Below are positions 25,307 to 34,688 of a stretch of 64,000 nucleotides of DNA, in pieces. The stretch spans positions 1 through 64,000 of the forward strand of contig CAITNO010000087.1 in the NCBI GenBank assembly GCA_903893795.1, in the 5' to 3' direction. The notes beneath the pieces are model-generated. The model saw only the letters and a program-made list of their open reading frames with translations. It was not told the DNA's origin and did no database searches. The stretch is from Candidatus Hydrogenedentota bacterium (GTDB taxonomy: Bacteria; Hydrogenedentota; Hydrogenedentia; Hydrogenedentales; CAITNO01). Numbering within the stretch: the stretch's first letter is position 1; each line of letters opens with the position of its first letter. The position numbers were made by a program, and so were the translations under genes.

Positions 25307-27487
25307 ATGTCCCCGTCTTCAATCCAAGACATGCCAAACAGCGCCCCAATCCGCCGTATATGGCTGGAATGCGGCTTGCTCGCGTTTCTGCTGGCGCTGG
25401 CCGCCGCGATGCGGATTCCAGGGCTTTTTCAGGAGTTCTGGGGTGATGAGGTCTATACGCTGTGCGGGGCCATGTGGCCGCTGGACAAACTGTTGTCGGG
25501 GAAAATGGCCGCCAGCACCTTCACGCCGCTGACCTGGCTGGTGGTCAAGTGCACCATCGAACTCTTTCCCCCCGCCGCGCAGTTCCGCTTCCCCGTGCAG
25601 ATGCCGGTGACCAGTGAAGTCCTGCCGATGCACCTCAACGAGGTGACACTGCGCCTGCCCTTCTTCTTCCTCAGCCTGATCACGCTGGTCGTGCTCTTTC
25701 TCACGGTCCGCAGGTATTTCGGGCTGAACGCGGCTTTCTGGGCGGGGCTTTTCCTGGCGGTGTCGCCGGAGCATATCTACTACTCCAACGAACTCCGCTT
25801 TTACGGCATGGTCTGCCTGGCCGGGGCCGTGCTGCTCTACGGTGTGCAGCGGGTGCTCGACGGCAAAGGGAAACGCGGCTGGTGCATCACCGCGCTGGGC
25901 CTGCTGCTGGGCCTGCCCACGCACCTGTCCTTTTTCTTCGTCACGGCGGGCATCATGGGCGGCGCGGTGCTGTCCCTGCTTCTGGAATCCGGACCCTGGC
26001 GTCGGCGCATTGGGACCATTGCCGGACTGGCGGGGCTGTGCGTCGCAGTGGTTATCCTGCAGGTGGTCGTTACGGTCAGTTTCAGCCCCGCGCCGCTGGA
26101 TGAAATGCGGCTCCTGTTCAGCGGGCAGAAGACCCTGTCGGCCGAAGGGGCGCCCGAGGCCGATGCGGGCACCGGCGCCACTGCCGCCGCGGACAAGGCC
26201 TATGAGCGGCCTGTGCAGCGTTACGCGCTCGGGTTGGGCGCCTATCTGAAAAGCTTTATCGTGGAGCGTTTCCTGTCCTGTCACGGCGTCCTGTGCGGCA
26301 TCGCGTTCGCCATTGTGCTGGCGGCAGGACTTGCCGGGCTCTACGTCCGCCGCCGCAGTCTGCTGTTCATGCTGCTGGGCGTGCTGTGCTCACCCTTTCC
26401 GCTCCTCTTCATGCAGGTCAACCACAAGTGGTTGCACCGCTATTTTATTTTTGACATCCTCCTCTGCGCCGTGCTGGCCGGTGTCGGCATGGACACTATC
26501 TTCCGTCGCCTGCGCGGCTGGTTTGGCGATTCACGACCACGGCTGGGCCTTGGGTTCTGCGCGGTGTTGGCGGTGCTGGTGGCGCTGGTCTACACCCCGT
26601 CGCTGGCCGCGGGCAGGGAAATAGGCAGGGACTCGCACGGCGACGGCGGCATGAAACGCCTGTCGCAGGACCTTGCGAAAACCCTTTCGCCGGAGGACAG
26701 AATCCTGTTTCTGGAGCCCTACAAGGTCCGCTTCTCCTACCACCTGGTCCCCTATCACCTGCGCCGCATGCGGCCCGACTGGGACGCCCACGGCGTGCTC
26801 AACAAGATGGCGCTCTGCGCCGATGCGAAGGCGTTCAGGGACGCTGTCGCCAAGCAGCCCGCCGACGGCTTCTGGGTGGTCTCTTTCGACGACAACAACA
26901 AAGACGTCACGCTGAACAGCGTGCTCAAGGCGTCCGGCGCACGCATCTGCGACCAGTACGACCATTCGTCGCTGTGGCGCATCGGCGGCGACAAGCCGCG
27001 CCGCGCCAACGCTGCCGGGGGAAATCTGCTGGCGCAGGAAACCCCGCAGGTTGAAGTTCCCAAGGAAGGTTCCGCCGCAGGCGAAGGGGCCTACAGGGTT
27101 GCCCTGCCGGTGAACGATGAGAAGGCCCTGAAAACCCCCACCATTCTGTTTCCGGTGGTGAGCGATGAGAACGGCAAGCCGGCGACAAGTCTAAAGGCGA
27201 ACTGCACCTATACCCTTCACTTCCGGCTGCAACTGGAAAAGGTCCTCCCCGGCAGCAACCACACCCGTACCTTCCGGGTGATGCTGTTCTCGAAAGACAA
27301 GACCGTCGATTTGATGTATGCCGAGGGCACGGCGGAAGGGCAGGAGTACACCATCACCTTTGCGCCGGGAGAATACCTGCCCGAGACCTTGACCAACGCA
27401 AAGATTGGCTTCGGCATCCGCGGCGGCACCGGTGCGTTCCGCGTGGAGAAGGTGACGCTTCAGGCGGGTCCCATTCCCAACCGGTAA
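25307..27487 (+). CDS. GT39-type membrane glycosyltransferase with C-terminal beta domain
   Basis: A 726-residue GT-C fold protein. D47-E48 in EFWGDEVYTL, after the first membrane helix, is the classical catalytic site of the GT39/GT83 families. Multiple membrane segments run to about residue 435. Later residues are soluble; about 585-726 looks like a beta-sandwich (CTYTLHFRLQLEK, TFRVMLFSKD), possibly carbohydrate-binding. It would transfer a sugar from a polyprenyl donor outside the cytoplasm. The start is uncertain: TTG 25295, ATG 25307 and ATG 25331 are all in frame and none has a strong ribosome site. Its 3' end overlaps the converging gene by 28 bp. A second GT39-type protein lies at 2825-5209. 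Confidence 0.78.
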   Translation: MSPSSIQDMPNSAPIRRIWLECGLLAFLLALAAAMRIPGLFQEFWGDEVYTLCGAMWPLDKLLSGKMAASTFTPLTWLVVKCTIELFPPAAQFRFPVQMPVTSEVLPMHLNEVTLRLPFFFLSLITLVVLFLTVRRYFGLNAAFWAGLFLAVSPEHIYYSNELRFYGMVCLAGAVLLYGVQRVLDGKGKRGWCITALGLLLGLPTHLSFFFVTAGIMGGAVLSLLLESGPWRRRIGTIAGLAGLCVAVVILQVVVTVSFSPAPLDEMRLLFSGQKTLSAEGAPEADAGTGATAAADKAYERPVQRYALGLGAYLKSFIVERFLSCHGVLCGIAFAIVLAAGLAGLYVRRRSLLFMLLGVLCSPFPLLFMQVNHKWLHRYFIFDILLCAVLAGVGMDTIFRRLRGWFGDSRPRLGLGFCAVLAVLVALVYTPSLAAGREIGRDSHGDGGMKRLSQDLAKTLSPEDRILFLEPYKVRFSYHLVPYHLRRMRPDWDAHGVLNKMALCADAKAFRDAVAKQPADGFWVVSFDDNNKDVTLNSVLKASGARICDQYDHSSLWRIGGDKPRRANAAGGNLLAQETPQVEVPKEGSAAGEGAYRVALPVNDEKALKTPTILFPVVSDENGKPATSLKANCTYTLHFRLQLEKVLPGSNHTRTFRVMLFSKDKTVDLMYAEGTAEGQEYTITFAPGEYLPETLTNAKIGFGIRGGTGAFRVEKVTLQAGPIPNR

Positions 27488-28593
27488 ATCTCCCAGGCAA
27501 TGGCCCCGTTTATCACCCCCGATGCGGGAAGCAGGGGCACGTCGTATCCCTCCAGCGTCACGCAGGCATCGGGCCAGTTCCACATGGGGTCGATCCAGAT
27601 CACGCCGTTGTCTTTGGTGAAATCGCGGTCGGCGAAGAGTGACACATAGACCACCCGCGCGCCGGCTGGGCGGGCTTTGCGCAGGAGCACGTCGGTCGGG
27701 TGCTGGTAACAGATATGCACGGCGAGATCGCCGTCGTGATAGTCGTCTTCGGGATGGGCCACGCGGAATCCCGCATTCCACCCGGCGGAATGGAAGAGCC
27801 TGCCGATGTCCGTCCCGGCCACCTCGTCGGGGAAGAGGTGCCCCATGCTGTACATGAAGAGCTGCTTCTGGTTCTTGCGCGCCTCGCGCACCCAGGCCCC
27901 GGCCTGGTCGAGTTGGGCGCGTTCTTCCTTTTCGATGCGGCGCAGCAGGGCGGTGACGGTGTCCACGCAGGCCCTGGCCAGGGTGCCCGCCGCGCAGGGG
28001 GGCACGGTGCAGTCGTCGTGAAAGGCGATCTCGCCGGATTTGTACTTCGCCATGCGCGGATAGCCGCCGTAGGCGCCGATGGTCTCGTAGATGACCGGCA
28101 TTTTGCCGAGCCGCGTGAGCGCGGCCACCAGTTCGCCCGTGAACAGCCATGCAGGGATGGCGTTGGCGAGCGTGGGCGAGATGCCTGTTTCTTGGGCATG
28201 GTTGGAGAAGGCCGGCCCGTCGTGACCCTTCATCGCCCCGCCAAAGACCACCACCAGCGCCTTGGTGTCGCGCAGCGACTCCGGGGTTTCCACGCCGGAC
28301 TCCGGCGTGTAGAGCACCACATCCCCCGCCTCAGGCGCCGTCCCGGCGAGGGGCCTGATCATCATGATCCCGCCCGCGCGGCCCGAGATTTCACTCACCA
28401 GCGAGGGCTGTCCCGCGGCATAGAGTTTTCCGCCCTGGGCCAGCAATGCGGCAGCCTTTTCAGCGACCGGCACCATTGCGCCGATATCGGCGCGGGCAAG
28501 TTCAAGGGTCTTCGCCACGCGTTCCAAGCAGGAGCCCTCCGCAGGCGTTTGCGCCATTGCGCCCATTACCGCAAGAATCACTGCAATGCCCAT
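27460..28593 (-). CDS. SIS-like (phosphosugar-binding type) protein, divergent
   Basis: A 377-residue protein starting at ATG 28593 (GGAG 10 nt upstream); an earlier in-frame ATG at 28650 overlaps the TolC terminator region and is rejected. The first 15 residues are hydrophobic and may be an export signal (GIAVILAVMGAMAQTPAEG). Residues about 30-65 (AEKAAALLAQGGKLYAAGQ) match the opening of SIS domains, which bind phosphosugars or isomerise them, and a second domain-like part begins near DTKALVVVFGG. A third part has GYDVPLLPASGVING near the end, also SIS-like. The assignment is by pattern only. It overlaps the converging glycosyltransferase gene at its 3' end. Confidence 0.6.
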   Translation of the reverse strand: MGIAVILAVMGAMAQTPAEGSCLERVAKTLELARADIGAMVPVAEKAAALLAQGGKLYAAGQPSLVSEISGRAGGIMMIRPLAGTAPEAGDVVLYTPESGVETPESLRDTKALVVVFGGAMKGHDGPAFSNHAQETGISPTLANAIPAWLFTGELVAALTRLGKMPVIYETIGAYGGYPRMAKYKSGEIAFHDDCTVPPCAAGTLARACVDTVTALLRRIEKEERAQLDQAGAWVREARKNQKQLFMYSMGHLFPDEVAGTDIGRLFHSAGWNAGFRVAHPEDDYHDGDLAVHICYQHPTDVLLRKARPAGARVVYVSLFADRDFTKDNGVIWIDPMWNWPDACVTLEGYDVPLLPASGVINGAIAWEIYRLGMGPA

Positions 28594-28648
28594 GGAATTG
28601 TTTCTCCGTGGTGGGAAACGGCCACACTGCGATCGGCCGTAAATGATC

Positions 28649-28686
28649 AAAAAAATGCCCCGCCAACCATAACATGGCCGCGGGGC
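28649..28686 (-). terminator. Rho-independent terminator after the TolC gene
   Basis: On the minus strand, GCCCCGC pairs with GCGGGGC around an inner CCAT/ATGG stem, followed by ATTTTTTTGATC. It lies about 90 bp beyond the TolC stop and before the SIS-like gene, so the two minus-strand genes are separate units. Confidence 0.85.
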
Positions 28687-28778
28687 TTGCGGTTCACTTA
28701 TTCAGCGTGTACGGCACGGACCGTATGGACAGAACAGCCAACGGGGTTCTCCCCCATTGTCGATTGTCCATTGCCGCC

Positions 28779-30275
28779 CTACTTCTTAATCTTCCCAAGC
28801 TTGGACGGTTCGGGACCGACGGCGCCTTCGGCACCCAGCGGGGGCCGTCCCACGGCCTTGTCGAGACCGGCCAGCGCGGCGGCATAGCTGCGCAGTGACT
28901 GGACCAGCGCGGTCTCCGCCGTGCTGCGGGCAAGGGTCGCGTCGAGCGTGTCGGCCTGGATGCCCGCGCCCTGCTGGAAACGGAGTTCGGCCAGTTCAAG
29001 GCCCTCTTCGCCCAGGGCGCGCGCGGACTTGTCCTTGCGTATGCGGGCAATGGCCTCATTCGCGCGGGCGTGGGCTTGGCGCACGTCCAGTTCCACCAGC
29101 TTCTCCACGTCGGCGCGCTGCAATTCCAGCGAACGCAACTGGGCCCGGGCCTCGGCCACCTCCGAGGTGCGCCGTCCGCCCGCATACAGGGTCCATTCGG
29201 CGCCCACGGAGGCATTCAGTCCGTCGGGCATGCTCTTGCCGTTGCCCTCGAGCACCTGGTACTGCGCCTTGGCGGCAACGCGCGGCAGGAAGGAGCCCCG
29301 CTTCACCGCCACATTTTCGTTTGCCGCCGACACGGCCGCATCCAGCGCGGCCAGTTCGGGCCGCGACTTGCGCGCCTCTTCCACCAGCGTGTCCACGGCC
29401 ACATCGAGCGGGTCCCATTGGAAGTCCCCGGCCAGGATGACGGGCTGGTCGCCCGGAAGGCCGAGCACGCGCCGCAGGTTGAGCAGCGCCAGGTCTTCAC
29501 CGGTCTTGGCCGATTCCAGATCGCTTTCGCGCGCACGCAGTTCGGTCTCGGCGCGCAGTACCTCAAAGCGGCTGGCCATGCCCTGCTCCAGCTTTGTCTT
29601 GGCGTCGGTGAAGTGGCGCTCATAGGCGGCAATGCTGTCCTGGGCCACGGCCACCAGGCCGCGCGCGGCGGCGGCGTCAAAGAAGGCGACCCTCGCCTCA
29701 AAGGCCAGGTCGAGCAGCGACGCGCGGCGCTTCCATTCTTCCGAACTCGCCAGGTATTTCGAGGCGCGGACGGCGGCCTGTATGGAGCCGCCTGCATAAA
29801 TGACCTGTTCCACGCCGATGCTTTCCGTGCCGGTCAGCTTCTTGGGCAGGACGCTGTTGACGGGGATGATGGTTTCAAGAATCTTGGGGATGCCAAGGCT
29901 GGTCTGGAGGTTGGGCGTGTACATGGCACCGGCCATGGCCTTCACCTGCGGCAGGCGCGCCGATTTGGCCTGGCCCACCTGGGCCTCGCGCACATCCAGC
30001 TCCGCATCGGCCTGCCCGGCCCTGGGATTCTGCTTCAGCGCCAGTTCGACGCAGCGTTTTGCATCGAGCTCCATCGCGTTGGCCGGAGGCGTGGACGGCG
30101 CGTCGGCCCGGACGGGTGCTTTTTCGACACCGTCCAGCACGTTCTTGGCCTTTTCCAGCATGGGATCAAGCCTGCCGCCCGGCGCAACGGACGCGGCGTC
30201 GGCAGGGGCGGCGAACGCCGATGCGCCCAGGACCAGCCCGGCGCAGACCAACACAAGAAGCATACGAATTGACAT
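28779..30275 (-). CDS. TolC-family outer membrane efflux protein
   Basis: A 498-residue protein with a signal peptide (residues 1-28). It has the two-fold repeated long helices and short beta strands of TolC-type channels: CVELALKQNPRAGQADAEL opens the first half, and GWTLYAGG-like strands (VIYAGGSIQAAV and WTLYAGGRRTSEV) mark the two repeats. AAGGAAC precedes ATG 30275. TolC proteins form the outer-membrane exit duct of type I secretion and efflux pumps. No inner-membrane pump or adaptor is adjacent, so it is an orphan here. A Pro/Ala-rich stretch of about 40 residues separates the signal from the channel. Confidence 0.88.
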   Translation of the reverse strand: MSIRMLLVLVCAGLVLGASAFAAPADAASVAPGGRLDPMLEKAKNVLDGVEKAPVRADAPSTPPANAMELDAKRCVELALKQNPRAGQADAELDVREAQVGQAKSARLPQVKAMAGAMYTPNLQTSLGIPKILETIIPVNSVLPKKLTGTESIGVEQVIYAGGSIQAAVRASKYLASSEEWKRRASLLDLAFEARVAFFDAAAARGLVAVAQDSIAAYERHFTDAKTKLEQGMASRFEVLRAETELRARESDLESAKTGEDLALLNLRRVLGLPGDQPVILAGDFQWDPLDVAVDTLVEEARKSRPELAALDAAVSAANENVAVKRGSFLPRVAAKAQYQVLEGNGKSMPDGLNASVGAEWTLYAGGRRTSEVAEARAQLRSLELQRADVEKLVELDVRQAHARANEAIARIRKDKSARALGEEGLELAELRFQQGAGIQADTLDATLARSTAETALVQSLRSYAAALAGLDKAVGRPPLGAEGAVGPEPSKLGKIKK

Positions 30276-30308
30276 GAGGTAAGTTCCTTGACTGTTAATG
30301 CGGATAAT

Positions 30309-30337
30309 ATTATACCTGGAGTGGCGGAACGGCGCAA
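30309..30337 (-). promoter_or_regulatory. Promoter candidate for the TolC gene
   Basis: On the minus strand TTGCGC (30332-30337), a 17-bp spacer and a perfect TATAAT (30309-30314), about 30 nt before the TolC start codon. The -35 is a weak match. Confidence 0.45.
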
Positions 30338-30363
30338 TTTTGAAACCGCATAATAAAACGTGT

Positions 30364-30392
30364 TTGACAGCGGTCCGCAGGGCGGGTATGCT
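30364..30392 (+). promoter_or_regulatory. Promoter candidate for the phosphoesterase gene
   Basis: TTGACA (30364-30369), a 17-bp spacer and TATGCT (30387-30392), about 105 nt upstream of the start at 30500. It is back to back with the TolC promoter. Confidence 0.5.
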
Positions 30393-30499
30393 TCACAGGG
30401 TCAGGAGCCTGTGGGACGGCCGCTCGGGGCTGTCGACTCCTTGGCATTGGTTGGAGGTTCTCAGCCGGGGGAGGCTGTTCCACGAGACCGGAATCTGAC

Positions 30500-31027
30500 A
30501 TGATCCTTGGCGTGATGAGTGACACCCATGGCAATGTGCGGCTCATGCACCGGGTCGCCGACCTGCTGTCCGGGAAGTTCGCCGTAACGGTCATCATTCA
30601 CCTCGGCGACGACTATTCCGACGCGGAGCAGCTCGAAATGGCCGGGCATACGGTGTGGGCCGTGCCGGGGCTGTGGTGTCCCGAATACCACGGCTATCGT
30701 GTGCCCAAAGTCCGGGTGGAAACCGTACTTGGCCGCAGGATCGCCTTTGCCCACGCCGAACGTGACATTGACCAGGTGCGTCCCGGCACGGACCTGCTGC
30801 TGACCGGTCACACGCACGCGGCGCGGATTGCGCTGCACAATGGTGCCATTTCCATGAATCCGGGCCATCTGCGCCGGGCAACCGACCGGGGCGAACGCGC
30901 CTCCTTTGGCCTAATCACCGTCTCCGAAGGGGAAATCGCCTGCGCCATCCACGAGGCCGACGGCAATCTCAGAATGCTGCGCCGCTATACGCGGGGCCCC
31001 GAAGGCTGCTTCATTCCCGCACAGTAG
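30500..31027 (+). CDS. YfcE/MJ0936-type metallophosphoesterase
   Basis: A 175-residue cytoplasmic phosphodiesterase of the calcineurin-like superfamily. Metal ligands are visible as D8 and H10 in SDTHGN, GDDY near residue 37, and the TGHTHAAR motif; NPGHLRRATDRG follows. The length is typical for the family. Members cleave phosphodiester bonds with two metal ions; the physiological substrate is generally unknown. It is transcribed from its own promoter candidate. Confidence 0.85.
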   Translation: MILGVMSDTHGNVRLMHRVADLLSGKFAVTVIIHLGDDYSDAEQLEMAGHTVWAVPGLWCPEYHGYRVPKVRVETVLGRRIAFAHAERDIDQVRPGTDLLLTGHTHAARIALHNGAISMNPGHLRRATDRGERASFGLITVSEGEIACAIHEADGNLRMLRRYTRGPEGCFIPAQ

Positions 31028-31106
31028 TGCTTCACGATGAAGCGGTTTCAGAATTCCGCATCTCCCCTGCGGATAAAGCGTTCTGTAATACCCTGTAAAT
31101 AAAGGG

Positions 31107-31134
31107 TTTACATTTCACATTCCGTTGGCATGAT
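31107..31134 (+). promoter_or_regulatory. Weak promoter candidate for the DnaJ-like gene
   Basis: TTTACA (31107-31112), a 16-bp spacer and CATGAT (31129-31134). The region is AT-rich relative to the surroundings. Start codon about 45 nt downstream. Confidence 0.3.
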
Positions 31135-31180
31135 TCGTGCATCTCCTCCTCAAAGGTTCAAATCCAAGAGGACGGCAATC

Positions 31181-32119
31181 ATGAGCACCACCGCAACGAA
31201 AAGCTACTATGACATTCTTGGCGTGCCCAAAACGGCCACGCAGGAGGAAATCCGCAAGGCCTACCTGAAGCTCGCCCACCGCTATCACCCCGACAAGACC
31301 GGCGGCAATAAAAAGGACGAGGAGCGGCTGAAGGAAATCAACGAGGCCTACGACACCCTCAAAAGGGAAGAGCGGCGTCGGCAGTACGATGCGCAGACGG
31401 AAAATCCCTTCGCGGGTGCCGGTGGTTTCTCGGGCGGGCAGTCCGGTCCCGACCAGGTGCCTCCCGGTTTCGATTCGGCGAGCTTCTTCTCCCAGTTCGA
31501 CCTGGGTTCCATGTTTGGCGGGGGCTTCGAGAACCTCTTTGGCGGTGGCGCGGGCGCGCGCTTTGCACAGGAAGCCGCTACGGGAGCCTCTTTCGAAACC
31601 CGGGTCCGCATCACCCTGCGCGAGGCCGCCGAGGGGGTGACGCGCAAAGTATCGCTCGCCGAGCCGGGTGGCAAGCCCCGTGAAATCACCGTCACCGTGC
31701 CTGCGGGCGCGGAAACGGGCCACCGCCTGCGCCTCACCGGACAGGGCGCCCCTGCGGCCGTGAAGAATGGCAAGGCGGGAGACCTCTACGTGGTGGTGGA
31801 AGTGGAACCGGACCCGGTGTTTGAACGGCAGGGTCGGGACATCGTCAGCGAGGCCCGCGTCAGTTTTTCCGACGCGGCGCTGGGTGCCAGGGTGGCCGTG
31901 CGCACCTTGAAAGGAAAAGCGCACCTGACCGTGCCTCCCGGCACCCAGTCGGGGCAGCAGTTCCGGCTGCGCGGCATGGGCCTGCCCGGTCCCGGCGGCG
32001 GCCCCAAAGGCGACCAGATTGTGCGCGTGCAGGTCGAGGTGCCCAGGCACCTGACGCCCGAGCAGCGCGAACTGATTGAAAAGCTGGCGCACACCAGCCC
32101 GGCGCACGCCGGGCGCTAG
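31181..32119 (+). CDS. DnaJ-type co-chaperone without zinc finger (CbpA-like)
   Basis: A 312-residue J-domain protein. ATG 31181 follows AGAGGACGG; an upstream in-frame ATG at 31130 is not supported. Residues 8-70 are the J domain with H36-P-D. A Gly/Phe-rich linker follows (about 85-145), then two C-terminal substrate-binding domains starting near ASFETRVRITLREAAEG. The CXXCXGXG zinc fingers of classical DnaJ are absent, as in CbpA. It stimulates DnaK ATPase and delivers substrates in the cytoplasm. No dnaK or grpE is adjacent. Confidence 0.9.
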   Translation: MSTTATKSYYDILGVPKTATQEEIRKAYLKLAHRYHPDKTGGNKKDEERLKEINEAYDTLKREERRRQYDAQTENPFAGAGGFSGGQSGPDQVPPGFDSASFFSQFDLGSMFGGGFENLFGGGAGARFAQEAATGASFETRVRITLREAAEGVTRKVSLAEPGGKPREITVTVPAGAETGHRLRLTGQGAPAAVKNGKAGDLYVVVEVEPDPVFERQGRDIVSEARVSFSDAALGARVAVRTLKGKAHLTVPPGTQSGQQFRLRGMGLPGPGGGPKGDQIVRVQVEVPRHLTPEQRELIEKLAHTSPAHAGR

Positions 32120-32160
32120 AATTGTGGGAACAGCGCACATATATATGGGTGCCTCCTCCT

Positions 32161-32250
32161 TCCGTCAATCCCGTGAAAACGGGAATCCAGTGCCTGTCAC
32201 AGTGATCGTCGATGGCGGCACTGGATTCCCGCCTTTGTGGGAATGACGGA
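32161..32250. repeat. Inverted repeat of the CGTCATTCCCGC family, copy 2
   Basis: Two 34-nt arms (32161-32194 and 32217-32250) are inverted copies with a few mismatches, with a 22-nt centre. They share the GGGAATCCAG core with the element at 16797-16887. It lies between the DnaJ-like gene and truA. Confidence 0.8.
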
Positions 32251-32319
32251 GCAGGCGTTGTCTTTGAGAGTTGTGCCCCGCCTAGCGCCACCCCCACTCC
32301 CTCCGCTACAATCGTCCCC

Positions 32320-33126
32320 ATGGAATCCACCCTCACCACACTCAAGGGCGTGTGCCGCTACGACGGCACCGGCTACGTCGGCTGGCAACGGCAGGACAAC
32401 GGCCCCACGGTGCAGGCGGCCATCGAGGACGCCTTTGCCCAAATCGCGGGCCAGCCCGTGCCCATCCAGGGCGCTGGCCGGACCGATGCGGGCGTGCATG
32501 CGCTCGGGCAGGCCTTTTCGTGCCGCTGGCCGGGCAGGCCGCCCGTGCGCCTGCGCCATGCCGTGTCCAAAATGCTCTCGCCGCGCGTCCGCATCGAGAG
32601 CCTCGATCCCGCACCCGAATCGTTCAACGCCCGCTTCTCCGCGCGGGGCAAACGCTACGTCTACGCCTACGACTTCGGCCGCGAGGCCGACCCTTTCGCG
32701 GCGCGCTGCGCCTGGCATGTGCCTTATGACGTGGACCTTGCCCTGCTCGAATCGTGCCTATCCAAGTTTATCGGGCGGCAGGACTTCGCCGGGTTTCAAA
32801 GCGCGGGCAGCCAGATGAAGACCACCGTTCGCACGGTCCATAGCATCACGCTCAAGCCCGGCGGCTGGGCCGGTCCGGTGGACCACCCGAATCTCTGGTA
32901 CCTGGAGTTCCACGGCGACGCCTTTCTCTATAAAATGGTCCGCAACATCTGCGGCACGCTCATCGAAGTGGCCCGCGGCCGCTTTGCGCCGGAATTCATC
33001 GACCACCAACTGGCCACCCTTGGCCCCTTCCGCGGCCACTGCGCACCGCCGCAGGGGCTCGCGCTGGCGGAAGTGATTTATGACCCGGCTGACACGACAC
33101 CGGGACCGGAAGATGAAGTGGAGTAA
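32320..33126 (+). CDS. truA: tRNA pseudouridine synthase A
   Basis: A 268-residue enzyme that makes pseudouridine in the tRNA anticodon arm (positions 38-40). The catalytic aspartate is D56 in GAGRTDAGVHALGQ. The N-terminal YDGTGYVGWQRQ strand, ESFNARFSARGKRY and the closing GDAFLYKMVRNI motif are characteristic. ATG 32320 gives the usual length; the longer open frame starting at 32212 is translated repeat. It stands alone, followed by the restriction-modification pair. Confidence 0.92.
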   Translation: MESTLTTLKGVCRYDGTGYVGWQRQDNGPTVQAAIEDAFAQIAGQPVPIQGAGRTDAGVHALGQAFSCRWPGRPPVRLRHAVSKMLSPRVRIESLDPAPESFNARFSARGKRYVYAYDFGREADPFAARCAWHVPYDVDLALLESCLSKFIGRQDFAGFQSAGSQMKTTVRTVHSITLKPGGWAGPVDHPNLWYLEFHGDAFLYKMVRNICGTLIEVARGRFAPEFIDHQLATLGPFRGHCAPPQGLALAEVIYDPADTTPGPEDEVE

Positions 33127-33206
33127 ACGCCGAAGACATTCGGGGAATGTGCTATTCTATGGGAGGAAGCAGCCCTTTCCGGGGCGGCAATTGGAGACTC
33201 CTGGGC

Positions 33207-34688
33207 GTGTTGGCAGCAATTGACAAAGTTCGGGTCGAACTCACCACCAGTCTTGACGCCGAAAGGCGCTCGAAGCTGGGGCAGTTCATGACCCCCGCCA
33301 CAGTGGCCCGCTTCATGGCCTCCCTTTTTCAGGCAAGCGAGAATCAGTCATGCCGGTTGCTTGATCCCGGTGCGGGCATGGGCGCGTTGACGGCGGCCTT
33401 CCTGGAACGTTGCGAGAGGGGCGGCCTCCAGTTTAGTCAAATCTCCACCGTTGCCTTTGAAATCGATGAGACACTTCGGGCACATCTGGAAAGCAATCTG
33501 ACCAACTGCGTCCGCAAGCCGTTTGTTACCCATTCTGTCCAATCCTCTGATTTCATCGAGGCGGCGGTGGAGTCGCTGACGGGAGACTTTTTTGCCAAGC
33601 CCCTGCCTCCCTTTACGCATGCCCTGTTGAATCCGCCCTACAAGAAGATTAATTCCAATTCCCGGCACCGGCTGCTGCTGCGCCGCGCGGGGATTGAAAC
33701 GGTGAATCTCTACTCGGCGTTTGTCGCGCTGGCGCTCGCCCTGCTCGCACCGGGCGGGCAACTTGTGGCCATCATTCCCCGCAGTTTCTGCAACGGGCCG
33801 TACTATCGGCCTTTCCGTGAATTCCTGCTGTCCCGGTCCGCCATCCGTCGGATTCACCTGTTTGGCGCGCGGGACAAGGCATTCAAGGATGACAGCGTTT
33901 TGCAGGAGAATGTCATCATCCATCTGGAACGGGAAGCACCACAGGGCGAGGTGATGATCTCGACATCAACCGATGATCGTTTTCAGGACTGTACGCTTTA
34001 CGCGCATCCCTTCAGCAGCATCGTGCCGCCCAACGACCCCGAACATTTCATCCACATTCCAGACGCGGCGGAAGACAACCTTTCCAACTTTGCCGCATCG
34101 TTTGGCGCTTCCCTGAAAGATCTGGGCATACAGGTCTCCACCGGACCCGTGGTGGATTTTCGCGCACGGGAACACATTTGCCAGTTGCCCGGAAAAGACA
34201 CTGTTCCACTGCTGTACCCCTGCCATTTCGGTTCCGGTGTGGTGGACTGGCCCAAGCCAGGGGGGCGCAAACCCAATGCAATCACCCGAAATGAGATGAC
34301 CGAACGCCTGCTCTATCCCTCCGGTTGCTATGCGGTGGTGCGGCGCTTTTCCGCCAAGGAGGAGCGTCGACGAATTGTCGCCGGCGTGGTAAATCCGTCC
34401 CTTTTGCAAGCCGAGATGTTTGGATTTGAGAATCACCTGAATGTCTTCCACGAAAACAGGGGGGGATTGCCCGAGACGCTTGCATGGGGGCTTTCGGCCT
34501 TTCTAAACTCAACCGCCGTTGACAGCGCCTTTCGGAGATTTAACGGCCACACGCAGGTGAATGCAACCGATCTCAGGGCGATGAGATACCCGGACCGCAA
34601 GACGCTGGCGCGTCTTGGGCGGTGGGCCATGGCGCAGAAAACGCTGACGCAGGAAGCCATAGACAAGAAACTGGAATCGCTTTCATGA
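33207..34688 (+). CDS. Adenine-specific DNA methyltransferase, BsuBI/PstI type
   Basis: A 493-residue modification enzyme. The AdoMet-binding motif is LLDPGAGMGALTA, preceded by the LGQFMTP motif, and the catalytic motif is NPPYKK near residue 142, marking an N6-adenine methylase of the gamma group. The following gene is a PstI-like endonuclease, so the predicted site is CTGCAG. Start: GTG 33207 is preferred because GGAG lies 10 nt upstream; ATG 33147 and ATG 33159 are in frame but lack good spacing. Its stop overlaps the endonuclease start (ATGA), so the two are translated together. The codon use seems richer in A/T than its neighbours. Confidence 0.85.
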   Translation: MLAAIDKVRVELTTSLDAERRSKLGQFMTPATVARFMASLFQASENQSCRLLDPGAGMGALTAAFLERCERGGLQFSQISTVAFEIDETLRAHLESNLTNCVRKPFVTHSVQSSDFIEAAVESLTGDFFAKPLPPFTHALLNPPYKKINSNSRHRLLLRRAGIETVNLYSAFVALALALLAPGGQLVAIIPRSFCNGPYYRPFREFLLSRSAIRRIHLFGARDKAFKDDSVLQENVIIHLEREAPQGEVMISTSTDDRFQDCTLYAHPFSSIVPPNDPEHFIHIPDAAEDNLSNFAASFGASLKDLGIQVSTGPVVDFRAREHICQLPGKDTVPLLYPCHFGSGVVDWPKPGGRKPNAITRNEMTERLLYPSGCYAVVRRFSAKEERRRIVAGVVNPSLLQAEMFGFENHLNVFHENRGGLPETLAWGLSAFLNSTAVDSAFRRFNGHTQVNATDLRAMRYPDRKTLARLGRWAMAQKTLTQEAIDKKLESLS